In this document: piece after piece, positions 20,563-29,979 of the stretch | How the letters are laid out: each line of letters opens with the position of its first letter | Position numbering within the stretch: the stretch's first letter is position 1 | Source: Cyanidiococcus yangmingshanensis | Lineage: Eukaryota; Rhodophyta; Bangiophyceae; Cyanidiales; Cyanidiaceae | Reading direction: 5' to 3' | Length of the DNA: 64,000 nucleotides | NCBI GenBank assembly: GCA_013995675.1 | Contig: VWRR01000009.1 | Span: 62,001-126,000, forward strand | The notes under the pieces: model-generated | Database searches by the model: none | Seen by the model: only the letters and a program-made list of their open reading frames with translations | What the model was told of the DNA's origin: nothing | Position numbers and translations under genes: made by a program

Positions 20563-22348
20563 ATGCTACGCTGCTCACTAGTAAGAAATTTGCTCCCGCT
20601 AGCATTTTGTTGCGTATGCGTCTCTGTGTTCTATACACGAATATGCGTTGGCAAAACACCTATGTTTCGCGTCACTCCGTGCGATCATGACGGGGAGGTG
20701 CCACCTACCGAACGCTCGCCTGTCGCATCCACCACAGTGTCGTTGCGACAGGCCAACGTACTAAATGGAACCGTTCCGAGTTTGCAGTATCGATCTAAAG
20801 GTGTCGAGCGTCCGGTCGGGATACTCGAGTTCTCGTTACCGTCGCTGCCGCAGGTCTCGTTCGGTCCTATCCCGTCTCTGAATGCGCAGATTCCAAGCAT
20901 ACCCACGCTCGCGTATCCTTGTTGTCTTTCCTGTTGTGATCGTGACTGCTGGTGCTGTGGCTGCCCCACGCTAACGACACCTTCAACGCATCGACCGTCC
21001 CGGACGCGCTCGCGAGCTGCATCGGGCTCGTCGTCGCCTCTGTCAACGACACCACTTCCGGTATCACCACCATACAAGCCGACCAGTACAGGTTTCTTTT
21101 GTCAAAGTGGTAGCGGAATTCAAGCTCGATGGGTCTGGGTAAACGAAGAGTCCGGTCTCGTCGAGTGGAGGCTCAGCAACCCCACTGAAACAGACGGGGT
21201 CGTGGTTCTCAACCGCGGCGTCGTCGGCAGCGGCTGGTACGTCCTTTGGCAACGCGTTCTGGCCAGCGTACCTGGAGACCGGTCTCACGCATATAGGCAC
21301 CGGTCCGTACAGCCCTATCCAGGGACACCAACAAAACCTACCACTGGCTGTGATCGGCCCTCAACAGCCAGGTATAGCGTTCGTATTCCCGCTTCGAGCT
21401 GGTACTCAAGTTACGGTCGACGAGGGTGGCTACGCTGGGTCTCAGCCCTACTGCCATGAACTCGTGGACGTGCGCTTCCTGTACAACGCGCCATATCAGG
21501 TCACCTACAACGTCGAGTTTCAGTGTCGTGACTTTGCAGACACCGCAGTCTGTCCACCGAACCCGTACACGAACACGTTTCCCGTATACATGCCAATCGA
21601 TGGCTCTGTGCAGGGCGCGTACGGGCCCTCGACCGGTGACCTCTTGATGCCGGCGATCATCGTGCGCACCCGACCGCAGTCCCCTCGACAGGGTCACTGT
21701 TTGCCAGGGAGTGCGTACGTGCGCACGAGCAACGGCTCGATGAGGGCGCTACGCGAACTGCAGACTGGTGAGTGGATTTGGACCCGCTCGCTCTCCGATG
21801 CTGGTCACCAGCTGCTCACACGTGTCTACGCCTTCGCCGACTACGATCCAGAGGCGCAGCATGTACCCTATTTGCGTCTCGTCACAGAAAGAGGTACTGT
21901 GGATTTATCGCCGCATCATCTGGTGTACGTGAAGAAGTCTTCGGATACAGCCATGGCATTTGTACCTGCATCTGACATCCGTCCCGGTTCGGGACTCATG
22001 ACAGACGACGGGAGCGTTGCCTATGTGCGCCGCATCGAGACCATGATTTCAACGGGGGCATTGGCGCCACTTACGGAAGCGGGGACGCTTCTCGTCAACG
22101 ACCATCTGGTTTCCTGTTACAGTGGCCGAGTCTCGCAGCCGTGGGCGCACACCTCCTTCCTACCGCTCCGTGTCTATCACCAAGCTATGGGGTATGTCCC
22201 AAATAGTCTACGGCGGCGAGCTGGGCGTTGGCTGCGTCTATCCACAGCAACGACGCCGATGAGAACCGGCATCCACATCTACGCGCTATGGCTTATGCAG
22301 ATGTGCCGGATTCTCGGACCACTCTGTCCTGCTCGAGACATTGCTTGA
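20563..22348 (+). CDS. Hog-domain (hedgehog-type Hint) membrane/secreted protein, copy 1
   Basis: N-terminal signal anchor at about residues 4-26 (VRNLLPLAFCCVCVSVFYTR), a Pro/Ser and Cys-rich stretch, then an unnamed globular domain shared with copy 2 (VEWRLSNPTETDGVVVLNRG, later NAFWPAY, LVDVRFLYNA and VCPPNP). The C-terminal Hog/Hint domain starts at the Cys encoded at 21698 (HCLPGSAYVRTSNG). It has VYAFADYD, the SPHHLVYV histidine motif (Ser where hedgehog has Thr), APLTEAGTLLVNDHLVSCYS with the second key Cys, WAHTSFLPLRVYH, and a TGIHIYALWL tail like the hedgehog sterol-recognition end. Hedgehog Hog domains cut themselves and transfer cholesterol to the N-terminal part; activity here is inferred. 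One frame change lies at about 21217-21235, between NRG and GTSFGNAFWPAY; there is no room for an intron. Copy 2 reads through intact at this point. Confidence 0.8.
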
Positions 22349-23812
22349 GTCGACTCCCATGGAGAGCAACCGGAGAACGCTTGCCACGCTTCGACAACCA
22401 GCGAGCCATTGGACGGATCCTGAACTACGATGACAGCTCGCTTCCTGGAACAGAGTGTATGTTACCTCTTCGTTAGCCCCTAAAAGAGAGCGTATGGACC
22501 GATGACTCCCTGATGACCTGATTGCCTCATGACTGAAGATGCAACCCATCGGCATCTATTCGCGGAACCTTTCGCAGACAGTTCGAGGCAGTGCTGTCGA
22601 GCGCAGTGATAACAGGGCGGGCACAAAAAGCTCTATGCGCTCAGGGACAATCGCATTGCACCTGACCCGGTAGACGGCTGGCGATTGACTCGAGAGCAGG
22701 ATGAGTTCCCTGTCTTTGAGATCTCGCCGCTTTCGAACGCGCTCAATGTCTGCTCCAGACGACGAAACATAGACCTCAGTCTGGCTAGCGGGTGCTCGAT
22801 AAGGCGGATCAGTCTGTAACGTCGTACTTGTGTTTCTACAGCGAACAGCCGACATACAAACCATACGCTGGACTCGTACGCTGCATCAAGAACGATCCGA
22901 TTGTTTCGCGTTTGGACCGATGCAAGATCCCTGGGACTCCACGATATCATCGCCGATTCTTGAAAGAGTCCCGCCTACGCTAAAGACGCCTCTAGCGCTG
23001 AGGATCGTGGACCCGCCTCTAAATCCTGCGCAGACAAGAGTGCGTTCAGGAGAGAATTTTTCAAAACTTGGCAGCTCAGTTTACTCAAGTTTGCCTATGG
23101 TATCGTGTCGTGGCGATATCGAATCCAAGCGACGCCGTTGTAACTCACGCAGAGCACGCTTGTTTTAGGTCTGGAGTGTCCAACGTGGTCGAACGCGATT
23201 CTTCCAACGGCGGCTGCTGGATCCGAAACTCAGCTCTTCCGTATGTGACTCAGCGCAGCGTTCCCCAGTTTAAAAAAGGTACCTGTTCTGTCGGGACGGA
23301 AGCCGATCTGAGCGTGTGCTTGTTCGGCCAACCCAGAAACGAACAGCGCTCCAAGCAGAGAAAGTTCTCCGCCCACCGCTTTGAGTCATCAAGTGGCTTG
23401 CCGCCGCAAATAACTCGAGCATCTTCTATAATCATAGACCAGAACGTCTTCGCATCCACTCTATTTCCTCTGGTGATGCTATTTCCACAATCGAAAGACG
23501 CCAGGTTACCCGAATACCTAGGATCTCGGGCGTAGTCCGCTGATCAGCGCGAGCGTCCAGTCCAAAGTCACGCAGGGCATCGTCACCACTTGGTTCAGGA
23601 GCTCGCCCCGCAAGCCACCGACGCTGTCGGAAAACTCAACAACCGTCAATAGGTTGTCCTCTCGAGACGTCTCCTTTCAAACGTGTTTTCTCTTCTACAG
23701 AATCCAGCCAAACTGTCGCGACGAAATGAGTGGTTGTCCACGCGTCGGCGTAGCTGTCACCCGCCAGGACAAATTTGTCTTCTTGGCTTAGTTGCTGGTC
23801 ACGGTTCACGCA
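22349..23812. other. Spacer between the two Hog-domain genes
   Basis: About 1.46 kb with only short open frames on both strands and no recognised motif. It separates the tandem duplicates and should hold the copy 2 promoter. The duplicated TATA element of copy 1 was not seen here. Confidence 0.5.
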
Positions 23813-25294
23813 ATGTACAGACGCGGATTGCAGACACTTCTCATCCTCCTTATAGTCTTAAGCATCAGCAGCTTGGTTTACAGTGTGGCCGTCACGCGTC
23901 AGGAGATCGCCTCCTCGAGACTTGGACGGCACCTGACCCGTGCCGAAACGCGGTTTCAGCAGCGAGCAGTGCAGTTTGAGAACGATGAAAACGTTTTGGC
24001 GCTACTCGATCGCACAGAGGCGGCGCCGGCCCCTGTGAGTCCGCCGCCAGCGCCTCAGGATAACGGTAGAGAATGCGTTAGTGATCAGGGGCTACGGGTG
24101 CGCTGGGACTGGGCCAGCGAGAGTCAAGGCGTGGTGGTGTGGACGTTTCAGAACCCGACGAACGAGAGCGGCGCAGTGGTCTTGAACCGAGGCATCCTTG
24201 AGCAGCCGGGCTCAACATATTGTTTGGGTGATGCGTTCTGGCCCGCCTATATTACGAACAATCTCGCATTCATCGCGAATGGGCCCTATCCGGCCCTATC
24301 GGGAGCGAACCCGAACTTACCTCTTGCAGCGATTGGCCGGGACAGTCGGACGATCTGTTTCGTCTTCACTTTGGATCCAGGGGGAAATTTCGAACTTCCC
24401 GAGGGAGGCTTCGTGGGAATATCTCCGCAATGTACTGCTCTTTTGGATGTGCGGTTTCTCAACGACATCAACATGACGATATCATATAATCAGGCAACAC
24501 AGTGCAACGGTTTTGACGGAAACACAAATTGTCCTCCGAACCCATTACAGACCAGCATACCGCTCTACCAACCACACAGTGGAAAGGCTGCGGGAGCTTT
24601 CGAACCCACCATTTCTAGTGGCTCGGGCTTTGTGTGCTTCTCCGGTGAGTCGTGGGTAGAACGCACCGACGGGAGCCGCGTGCTCTTGCGAGACTTGCAA
24701 GTCGGCGACCAGGTCATGACGCTGTCCATGTCGACGGCGTCAGGTGGACGCGTACAGAGGCCCACGCGGGTCTCCGGTTTCGTTGATCGGCTCGTGCACA
24801 CAAAGCCTATCGCGTATTTGCGAGTCGTCACTGGAAATCATGTTATTGAGATCACCAAAAATCACTTGATTTGGGCGACAACGGAGCCAGCTGAGCCCGG
24901 TATATTTCTTCAGGCTCAGCGGCTGCACCCGGGAATGTATCTGCGCGGTGCAAGTGACGAGCTTGAGCGCATAGAACGAATCGAACGAGTCTGGCGTTCA
25001 GACGCTTTCGCACCACTCACTGACACAGGTACGCTGCTCGTGAACGGAGTTCTGGTGTCTTGCTATGGCAATCTTGAGTCACATCGAATCGCTCATGCCG
25101 CATTCGCACCGCTGCGGCTGATCCATCGATTGCAGCACTGGTGCACTGATCATCACGTGGCAGGATTTGCACTCGTCGGTGATCACCCAGCGGTTTCAGA
25201 AAAAGCATACGGTATCCACCCGTATGCTCGCATGCTGGTCAGGCTCTACGCGCTGGTACGTTTCCTATCAGGCGGCACTCTCCACACGCTTTGA
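23813..25294 (+). CDS. Hog-domain (hedgehog-type Hint) membrane/secreted protein, copy 2
   Basis: An intact 493-residue frame. The signal anchor is at about residues 4-24 (RGLQTLLILLIVLSISSLVY), followed by a short helical stalk and a Pro-rich linker (APVSPPPAP). The unknown domain (about residues 88-270: VWTFQNPTNESGAVVLNRGI, DAFWPAY, LLDVRFLNDI, NCPPNP) is shared with copy 1. The Hog domain begins at Cys275 (CFSGESWV). Asp325 (GFVDR), Thr348 and His351 (TKNHL) and Cys417 (VSCYG) sit where hedgehog has its cholesterolysis Asp, Thr, His and second Cys. APLTDTGTLLVN and RIAHAAFAPLRLIH match the hedgehog order. The end, YGIHPYARMLVRLYALVRF, corresponds to the hedgehog GIHWY tail. So both the Hint fold and a sterol-recognition-like extension appear complete. 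The first ATG is used; the longer frame opens with TTG. Confidence 0.88.
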   Translation: MYRRGLQTLLILLIVLSISSLVYSVAVTRQEIASSRLGRHLTRAETRFQQRAVQFENDENVLALLDRTEAAPAPVSPPPAPQDNGRECVSDQGLRVRWDWASESQGVVVWTFQNPTNESGAVVLNRGILEQPGSTYCLGDAFWPAYITNNLAFIANGPYPALSGANPNLPLAAIGRDSRTICFVFTLDPGGNFELPEGGFVGISPQCTALLDVRFLNDINMTISYNQATQCNGFDGNTNCPPNPLQTSIPLYQPHSGKAAGAFEPTISSGSGFVCFSGESWVERTDGSRVLLRDLQVGDQVMTLSMSTASGGRVQRPTRVSGFVDRLVHTKPIAYLRVVTGNHVIEITKNHLIWATTEPAEPGIFLQAQRLHPGMYLRGASDELERIERIERVWRSDAFAPLTDTGTLLVNGVLVSCYGNLESHRIAHAAFAPLRLIHRLQHWCTDHHVAGFALVGDHPAVSEKAYGIHPYARMLVRLYALVRFLSGGTLHTL

Positions 25295-27141
25295 ACGAGG
25301 CTCAACAGATCATGATTTTTGCGACAGCTACAGAGACGGTTCGATGTTGGAAACAGGCCGCCCCAAGTCATGGGCGCAAGACAGTGCGACCGTTTCGGAT
25401 AGCGATCCAGATGGCAGCGATGATGCTGCTGCTAACTCGAAGGCCTTCGTCTCGCGTAGCGTTGTTTCTCGCGTAACACGTAGGGGTCGGTCCCCAGTTC
25501 CTGAAACGATCGTTTTACTGGAGTGGTTTCGGGAATCGATCATTCACAAGGATCAACATCCGACTGGGACGAGATGCTTGGACGCTGTGGACTGCCGCCA
25601 TGGTAGAGCCGCCTCGACTGGGGGCGATCGCGCGCTCAACCGTGATCGAAAAGCCGCACAGCTGTACCGATTTTTGATATGATCTCTGTTGGCAACGTGA
25701 ATCCATATCCCGAAGCAAATTCTAGGACAGCCATACCTCAGACAATGATAATGTCCCGCAAAACTATTCATGCTGTGCCTGTAGTCCTGTCAGGGTTTGC
25801 GGGCGTCATGCGAATCGCATGATTGAGATGGTTTGCTCGCCAGTATCCGTTAGAAGGCCCATTCCACGCACTGTCTCCGAATATGTGCTCCAAACTACGG
25901 GGGCAACATTTTTGAAACGTGTCCATGTCTGGTACTCAATCTGTAGATGTCACCTGAAACGGGTGCGAAAAAGGGCACGATTCATTGGGGGGGCATGTGC
26001 GCATCGGCGCTGCTTGAACATCAACAACATGAATAGGACCGTATAGGCATCGCTGGTAAATCAACCAAGCAGTTTTCATCGAGTTCGGCATCATCACGAC
26101 CAATGAATGAGGATCAGTCGGTCGATGCGACACGAAACGTTGATGCAACACGCGCTGCACAGTTGCGGCCGATGGATCAACAGGACGCGAGGCATGGAGA
26201 CACAGAACTCAGTCTGGCCCTGTTAACGCTAGACTCCCTGTTTCCTATGCATTGCCATTTCAGGGGTAAACCTTGCAATGTCGCGGTGATTACAGACCAA
26301 TTCGTTTACTGTCGTGTGCGTCTTGAAAAATGCATCTGTTTTTCACTGAGAGTGGCTGCTCTTCCGTGATCAGCAAGTACGTATCGCAAGAACCGACACA
26401 CAACGGCCATTTCGTACTCAGCTAGTCCGAGGACGCACCGACTCAAGCTGCTCAAAAGCTGCCTTAATCAAAGTTGATCGACGACGCGAACAACCCAGCG
26501 AAGCGGAGAACGTCCGCAAGCGACTCGAGGAGAAGCGACTCTCCGCAACCCAGACAACAGGTACTCCGTCGAGTCCGCAAGTGCTCCCTGGCTCGTCCAG
26601 GTCCAGCCAGCTGGTCTCACAGAAAGATCTCCTGTTCTCGATCGTGCATCAAGTCCCATGGTGCCTGGCCGCACATCAACGCGAACGTGACCCTGTTCGT
26701 TCTCGAAACCGACACCCAGCGAGCAGCCAACGTTTCGCAAACGCGTCAGACGCCATGGTGAGCGTCAGCAGAGCTACAACTCGCCTCAGTGAAACATCCA
26801 ACCACCAGAAGACTACTACTGAAACCAATCAACAACCAAGCACTTTCGCTCCTGCAAAGACCCGACTCGGAGATGAAGCCAGTGCATCCTGAGCGGATGC
26901 ATTGTCGCGTTGACTGCTGCTGGTGGTGGCCAACGATCGGCTCCGCGCTGGCAGCCAACCACGACAAGGGTCGCTGCAACGGGTACGCTCGAGCGAGTGC
27001 TTTGTGTGAAACCACAAACGAAGCTAAAATACCGCCGTAAACCGAGTCATTAAAACTGTTGCTTGGAAAAGGGAGACTAGAAGATCAAGCAGGATCTTTT
27101 GGTCAGACAGTGTTTCTAGTTCGCATGCACCTGCACGAACC
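25295..27141. other. Long intergenic region
   Basis: About 1.85 kb without a supported gene. Frames such as 26468-26740 (-) and 26581-26892 (+) overlap each other and carry no motif. Confidence 0.5.
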
Positions 27142-28333
27142 ATGTCCTGGGTTCGTTTCCTGGCACAAACGCCTACCTGCCGGCAAGTCATTGACGCTCT
27201 CCAACAGAGTAGGCAGAGCGACACGCTTCGGAGCTCTCTAAACTTATGGATCTGGCTTGGGGTATCTGCGGCGGTCACGTTGGTTCAGCTGGGACAGTTC
27301 ATACCCCAGCACGTTGAGCTCTACCGACGCAAGAGCGTCGTCGGGCTCTCCGCCTGGACCTTGTTTTTTGGCTCCCTATATACATACATGACCATGATCG
27401 ATTATCTCGTTCAGAGCCGCGGTCAGTGGCTACATTCCTGTACTCAGGGATGGTCGGTCTGTTTCTTGGAGTTGCAACCCTTCGTTCAAGTCGTTGGCTC
27501 TTGGCTTCTTGTTGGCCTGCTTTGGTTTTGGTACCTACGCTATGAGAAACTGGATGAGGCGCGGGAGTTGCAGCGCAGCCGAGCGGGCATTATCTTTGTG
27601 GAGTCGTCAAGCAAACCACTCTGGACATCATCGAGGCGAAAGCGCTCCCCTGAGACGACCTCCACAAGGAATGCGTCCGCTGCACTGTCGCCGCGACCAG
27701 ACTCTCGTGGAGCGAACGATCTCGAGGCGGATTCCCCTGATCCACACTGGTGGCATGCTGTCCCCAGTGAACATTACCGACATGCACATTACCGACACCA
27801 TCGGTACTATTTCGACGACTCCGCCTATGCGACCGCCTTCTTTCGGATCTTCTGTGCGGTGGCCGTCCTGGTGGGCGCTTCCGGCGGCTTTGTTATTGGC
27901 GCCCGGCGAAATAGCTCCAACGTGGCTCCAGAGCTTCTTCGCAGACGGATGCGGATACTTGGCGACTCTTCTATGTACAGTTATGTGGATACCCCAGATC
28001 ATAACCACGTATACGTACGGGCATCGGGGGAGCCTCTCCAAGATGTGGGTTTTATTCACCTTCATATCCGACGTTGTGTTCAGCGCCTACTTGGATGCGT
28101 TGCATGTCCCGTTCAGCGTCTGGGCCAACAATGTTCCAGATGGTTTTTGTGCCCTCTTTCTATTCGTCTTGATTCATATCGAGGAACGTCGAGAACGCGA
28201 GAATGCGATCGTGTACACTTCGCCAACGACCGCTGCGACGGCTCGTAACGAAGTCAGCGCTGTTGCCGTAACACCTGTCGATAACTATGGAACGATGCAT
28301 TGTCTAGCAAGCTCAGAGAATCAGGTTCAGTGA
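27142..28333 (+). CDS. PQ-loop repeat membrane protein
   Basis: PQ-loop proteins are seven-helix transporters, many lysosomal or vacuolar (cystinosin, PQLC2), related to SWEETs. Two PQ motifs are visible: FIPQHVELYRRKSVVGLSAW in the first half, and MWIPQIITTYTYGHRGSLSK in the second, each next to hydrophobic helices. A long hydrophilic loop rich in His and Tyr (HYRHAHYRHHRYYFDD) separates the halves. The frame changes once near 27900: FRIFCAVAVLVGASGG is read in the first frame and APTWLQSFFADGCGYLATLL in the second, forming one helical region. The second frame ends at 28333. About 396 residues. Which substrate is moved cannot be told. Confidence 0.75.
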
Positions 28334-29199
28334 TGATCAACGTGCAAAGAACTTGTTCGAACATCAACGATGCACAAGTCTAGCTGGCGATTCGTGATGA
28401 CCCAGGCGACGGGTGCCGACTCGACACCTAGACGCACTCAGGAAAGTAACAAACGGAATCAAGCTGCGTTCAGGTGACCACCTCCTATCATGAAAGAGTT
28501 CCCAAGGCCATGGTGTTGGAAACCTGCAGACCGAGTCGCGGAACTGCGAGGACGAAAACGACTCCAGCTCAAATCGGTGGCCTCGTTGTGGGCGTTCACG
28601 AGTTCTATCAACTGGTACTCAATTTGATACGATGACAGAAGCAGCAGGATCTCGATTGTATCATTGATAGATCGATAGATAGGACCCGATAAAAAGGACA
28701 AGCACTGATCGATGCGCTCAGTTTCAAAAGCTGAGCTCCACCCTGTTATGTATAGTACGCGTCTCGACACTTGCAGAAGAAAAGGATACCGGCCGTTGTC
28801 TCTTCGCCAACGACATAGATCATCCGGAGCCGATCCTTCTCCGAAACCTTAAAACAGCGCGCTGCTCGTGAAGCTACAAACGTTTGTCGAACGCCCCTCA
28901 CCGCGATATTCCAGTGAACACTGCGCCCTTCGGAGAAAACTAGCCCAGAACCTGTTTGAACCCAAGTTCTGCTTTCGTGCCCTACACGCCTCCGCCAGAC
29001 CACCGTAAACTGAGGATAGCGACTGCACCAGGTCTCGTGCAGCAGAGAACGCGGGTCACTTGGTCACTGGCCTGCGACGCCCGTGGCCGAACAGCGCACG
29101 CGTCGAGTCGTCCGTCCCCCTGCGGCGCTAGTACTCCGTTCGACCGGAACACGAGCTCGCTAGTGGGAAGCACAAGTGCCCGCTGCAAGTTTCCTTCCC
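28334..29199. other. Intergenic region
   Basis: No supported gene. Minus-strand frames at 28459-28770 and 28746-29003 lack motifs. Confidence 0.5.
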
Positions 29200-29469
29200 A
29201 TGGGTCGATCTGCAAAGATCAGTAAAGTGTCTCGCACCGGACGTCTGCCCTTCAAGCAGCGACGGCTTGCGCGAGAGCTGGAGAAGCGCAAAGCGCAACA
29301 GACAGGGACTCGCGAGCGTAACGACGACTTTTGGAGCATCGTGGACGAAGCGACACGACTGCGGGAGTGGCGCCAGCGAAAGAAGAACGTTACAGCCAAT
29401 GCGAAGATAGTTGCGGAAGCCTCTGTCAGTGCACCTCTGAAAAAGGCTGCCGACCACCCGGAGTCGTAG
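29200..29469 (+). CDS. Small basic helical protein, unknown
   Basis: An 89-residue protein from the ATG at 29200 (MGRSAKISKVSRTGRLPFKQ). The centre is a highly charged helix (RRLARELEKRKAQQTG, then TRLREWRQRKKNVTANA). Such lysine/arginine-rich small proteins are often nucleolar ribosome-biogenesis or RNA-binding factors, but I cannot assign a family. The last codons overlap the left arm of a perfect 20-bp inverted repeat, which may be a 3'-end hairpin. Confidence 0.5.
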   Translation: MGRSAKISKVSRTGRLPFKQRRLARELEKRKAQQTGTRERNDDFWSIVDEATRLREWRQRKKNVTANAKIVAEASVSAPLKKAADHPES

Positions 29470-29516
29470 AGAAGGTTTGCTGTCCTGAATGCTCGGAGCC
29501 TTTTTCAGAGGTGCAC
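29429..29516. repeat. Perfect 20-bp inverted repeat with 48-nt loop
   Basis: GTGCACCTCTGAAAAAGGCT (29429-29448) is repeated in reverse complement at 29497-29516. The stop codon of the small basic gene (29467-29469) lies in the loop. Could fold as a long hairpin in the transcript. Confidence 0.9.
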
Positions 29517-29979
29517 GCTACCCCGATGGGCAGGCCGACGCGCGCCAGCTTTGGTTGGCTCCCTCCGGTAAGGAGCTGCAGTACGACGCCATGAGTGAGC
29601 CATGCTGTAGTTTCGTCGAGCACGAAGCAGCAATGCCGCGTGAGGACGCGAAACGAGGCAGTCCTCGGACACGGGTTGGCTAGCTCCAGAACCGTGATAT
29701 CGTCCGGCGATCACATCCACAGTTGCTGGAAACATCTAGCCACGGGACTTGAGGAATGACCTCGACTCTTTGGCTTATGGATAACAGTGTGGATTGGGTT
29801 CTCTTTCGCAAAGAAGCCGCGAGTCCTTCGTGTGCTCGAGGAGAGCAACTCGACGACGACGACGACGACGAAGAGGATTAGGGGAAGAAAAACGGGTTGC
29901 GTGTCGTGGCTTGATAGACGCATTTAGCTGCAGCTCATCATTGAGAGGTAACGCAACGCCCCTCGAACGTTCCTCTATC
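29470..29979. other. Convergent intergenic gap
   Basis: Lies between the small basic gene and the 3' end of the ABCG gene. It contains the right arm of the inverted repeat and a (GAC)n tract near 29850-29870. Nothing else was seen. Confidence 0.5.
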
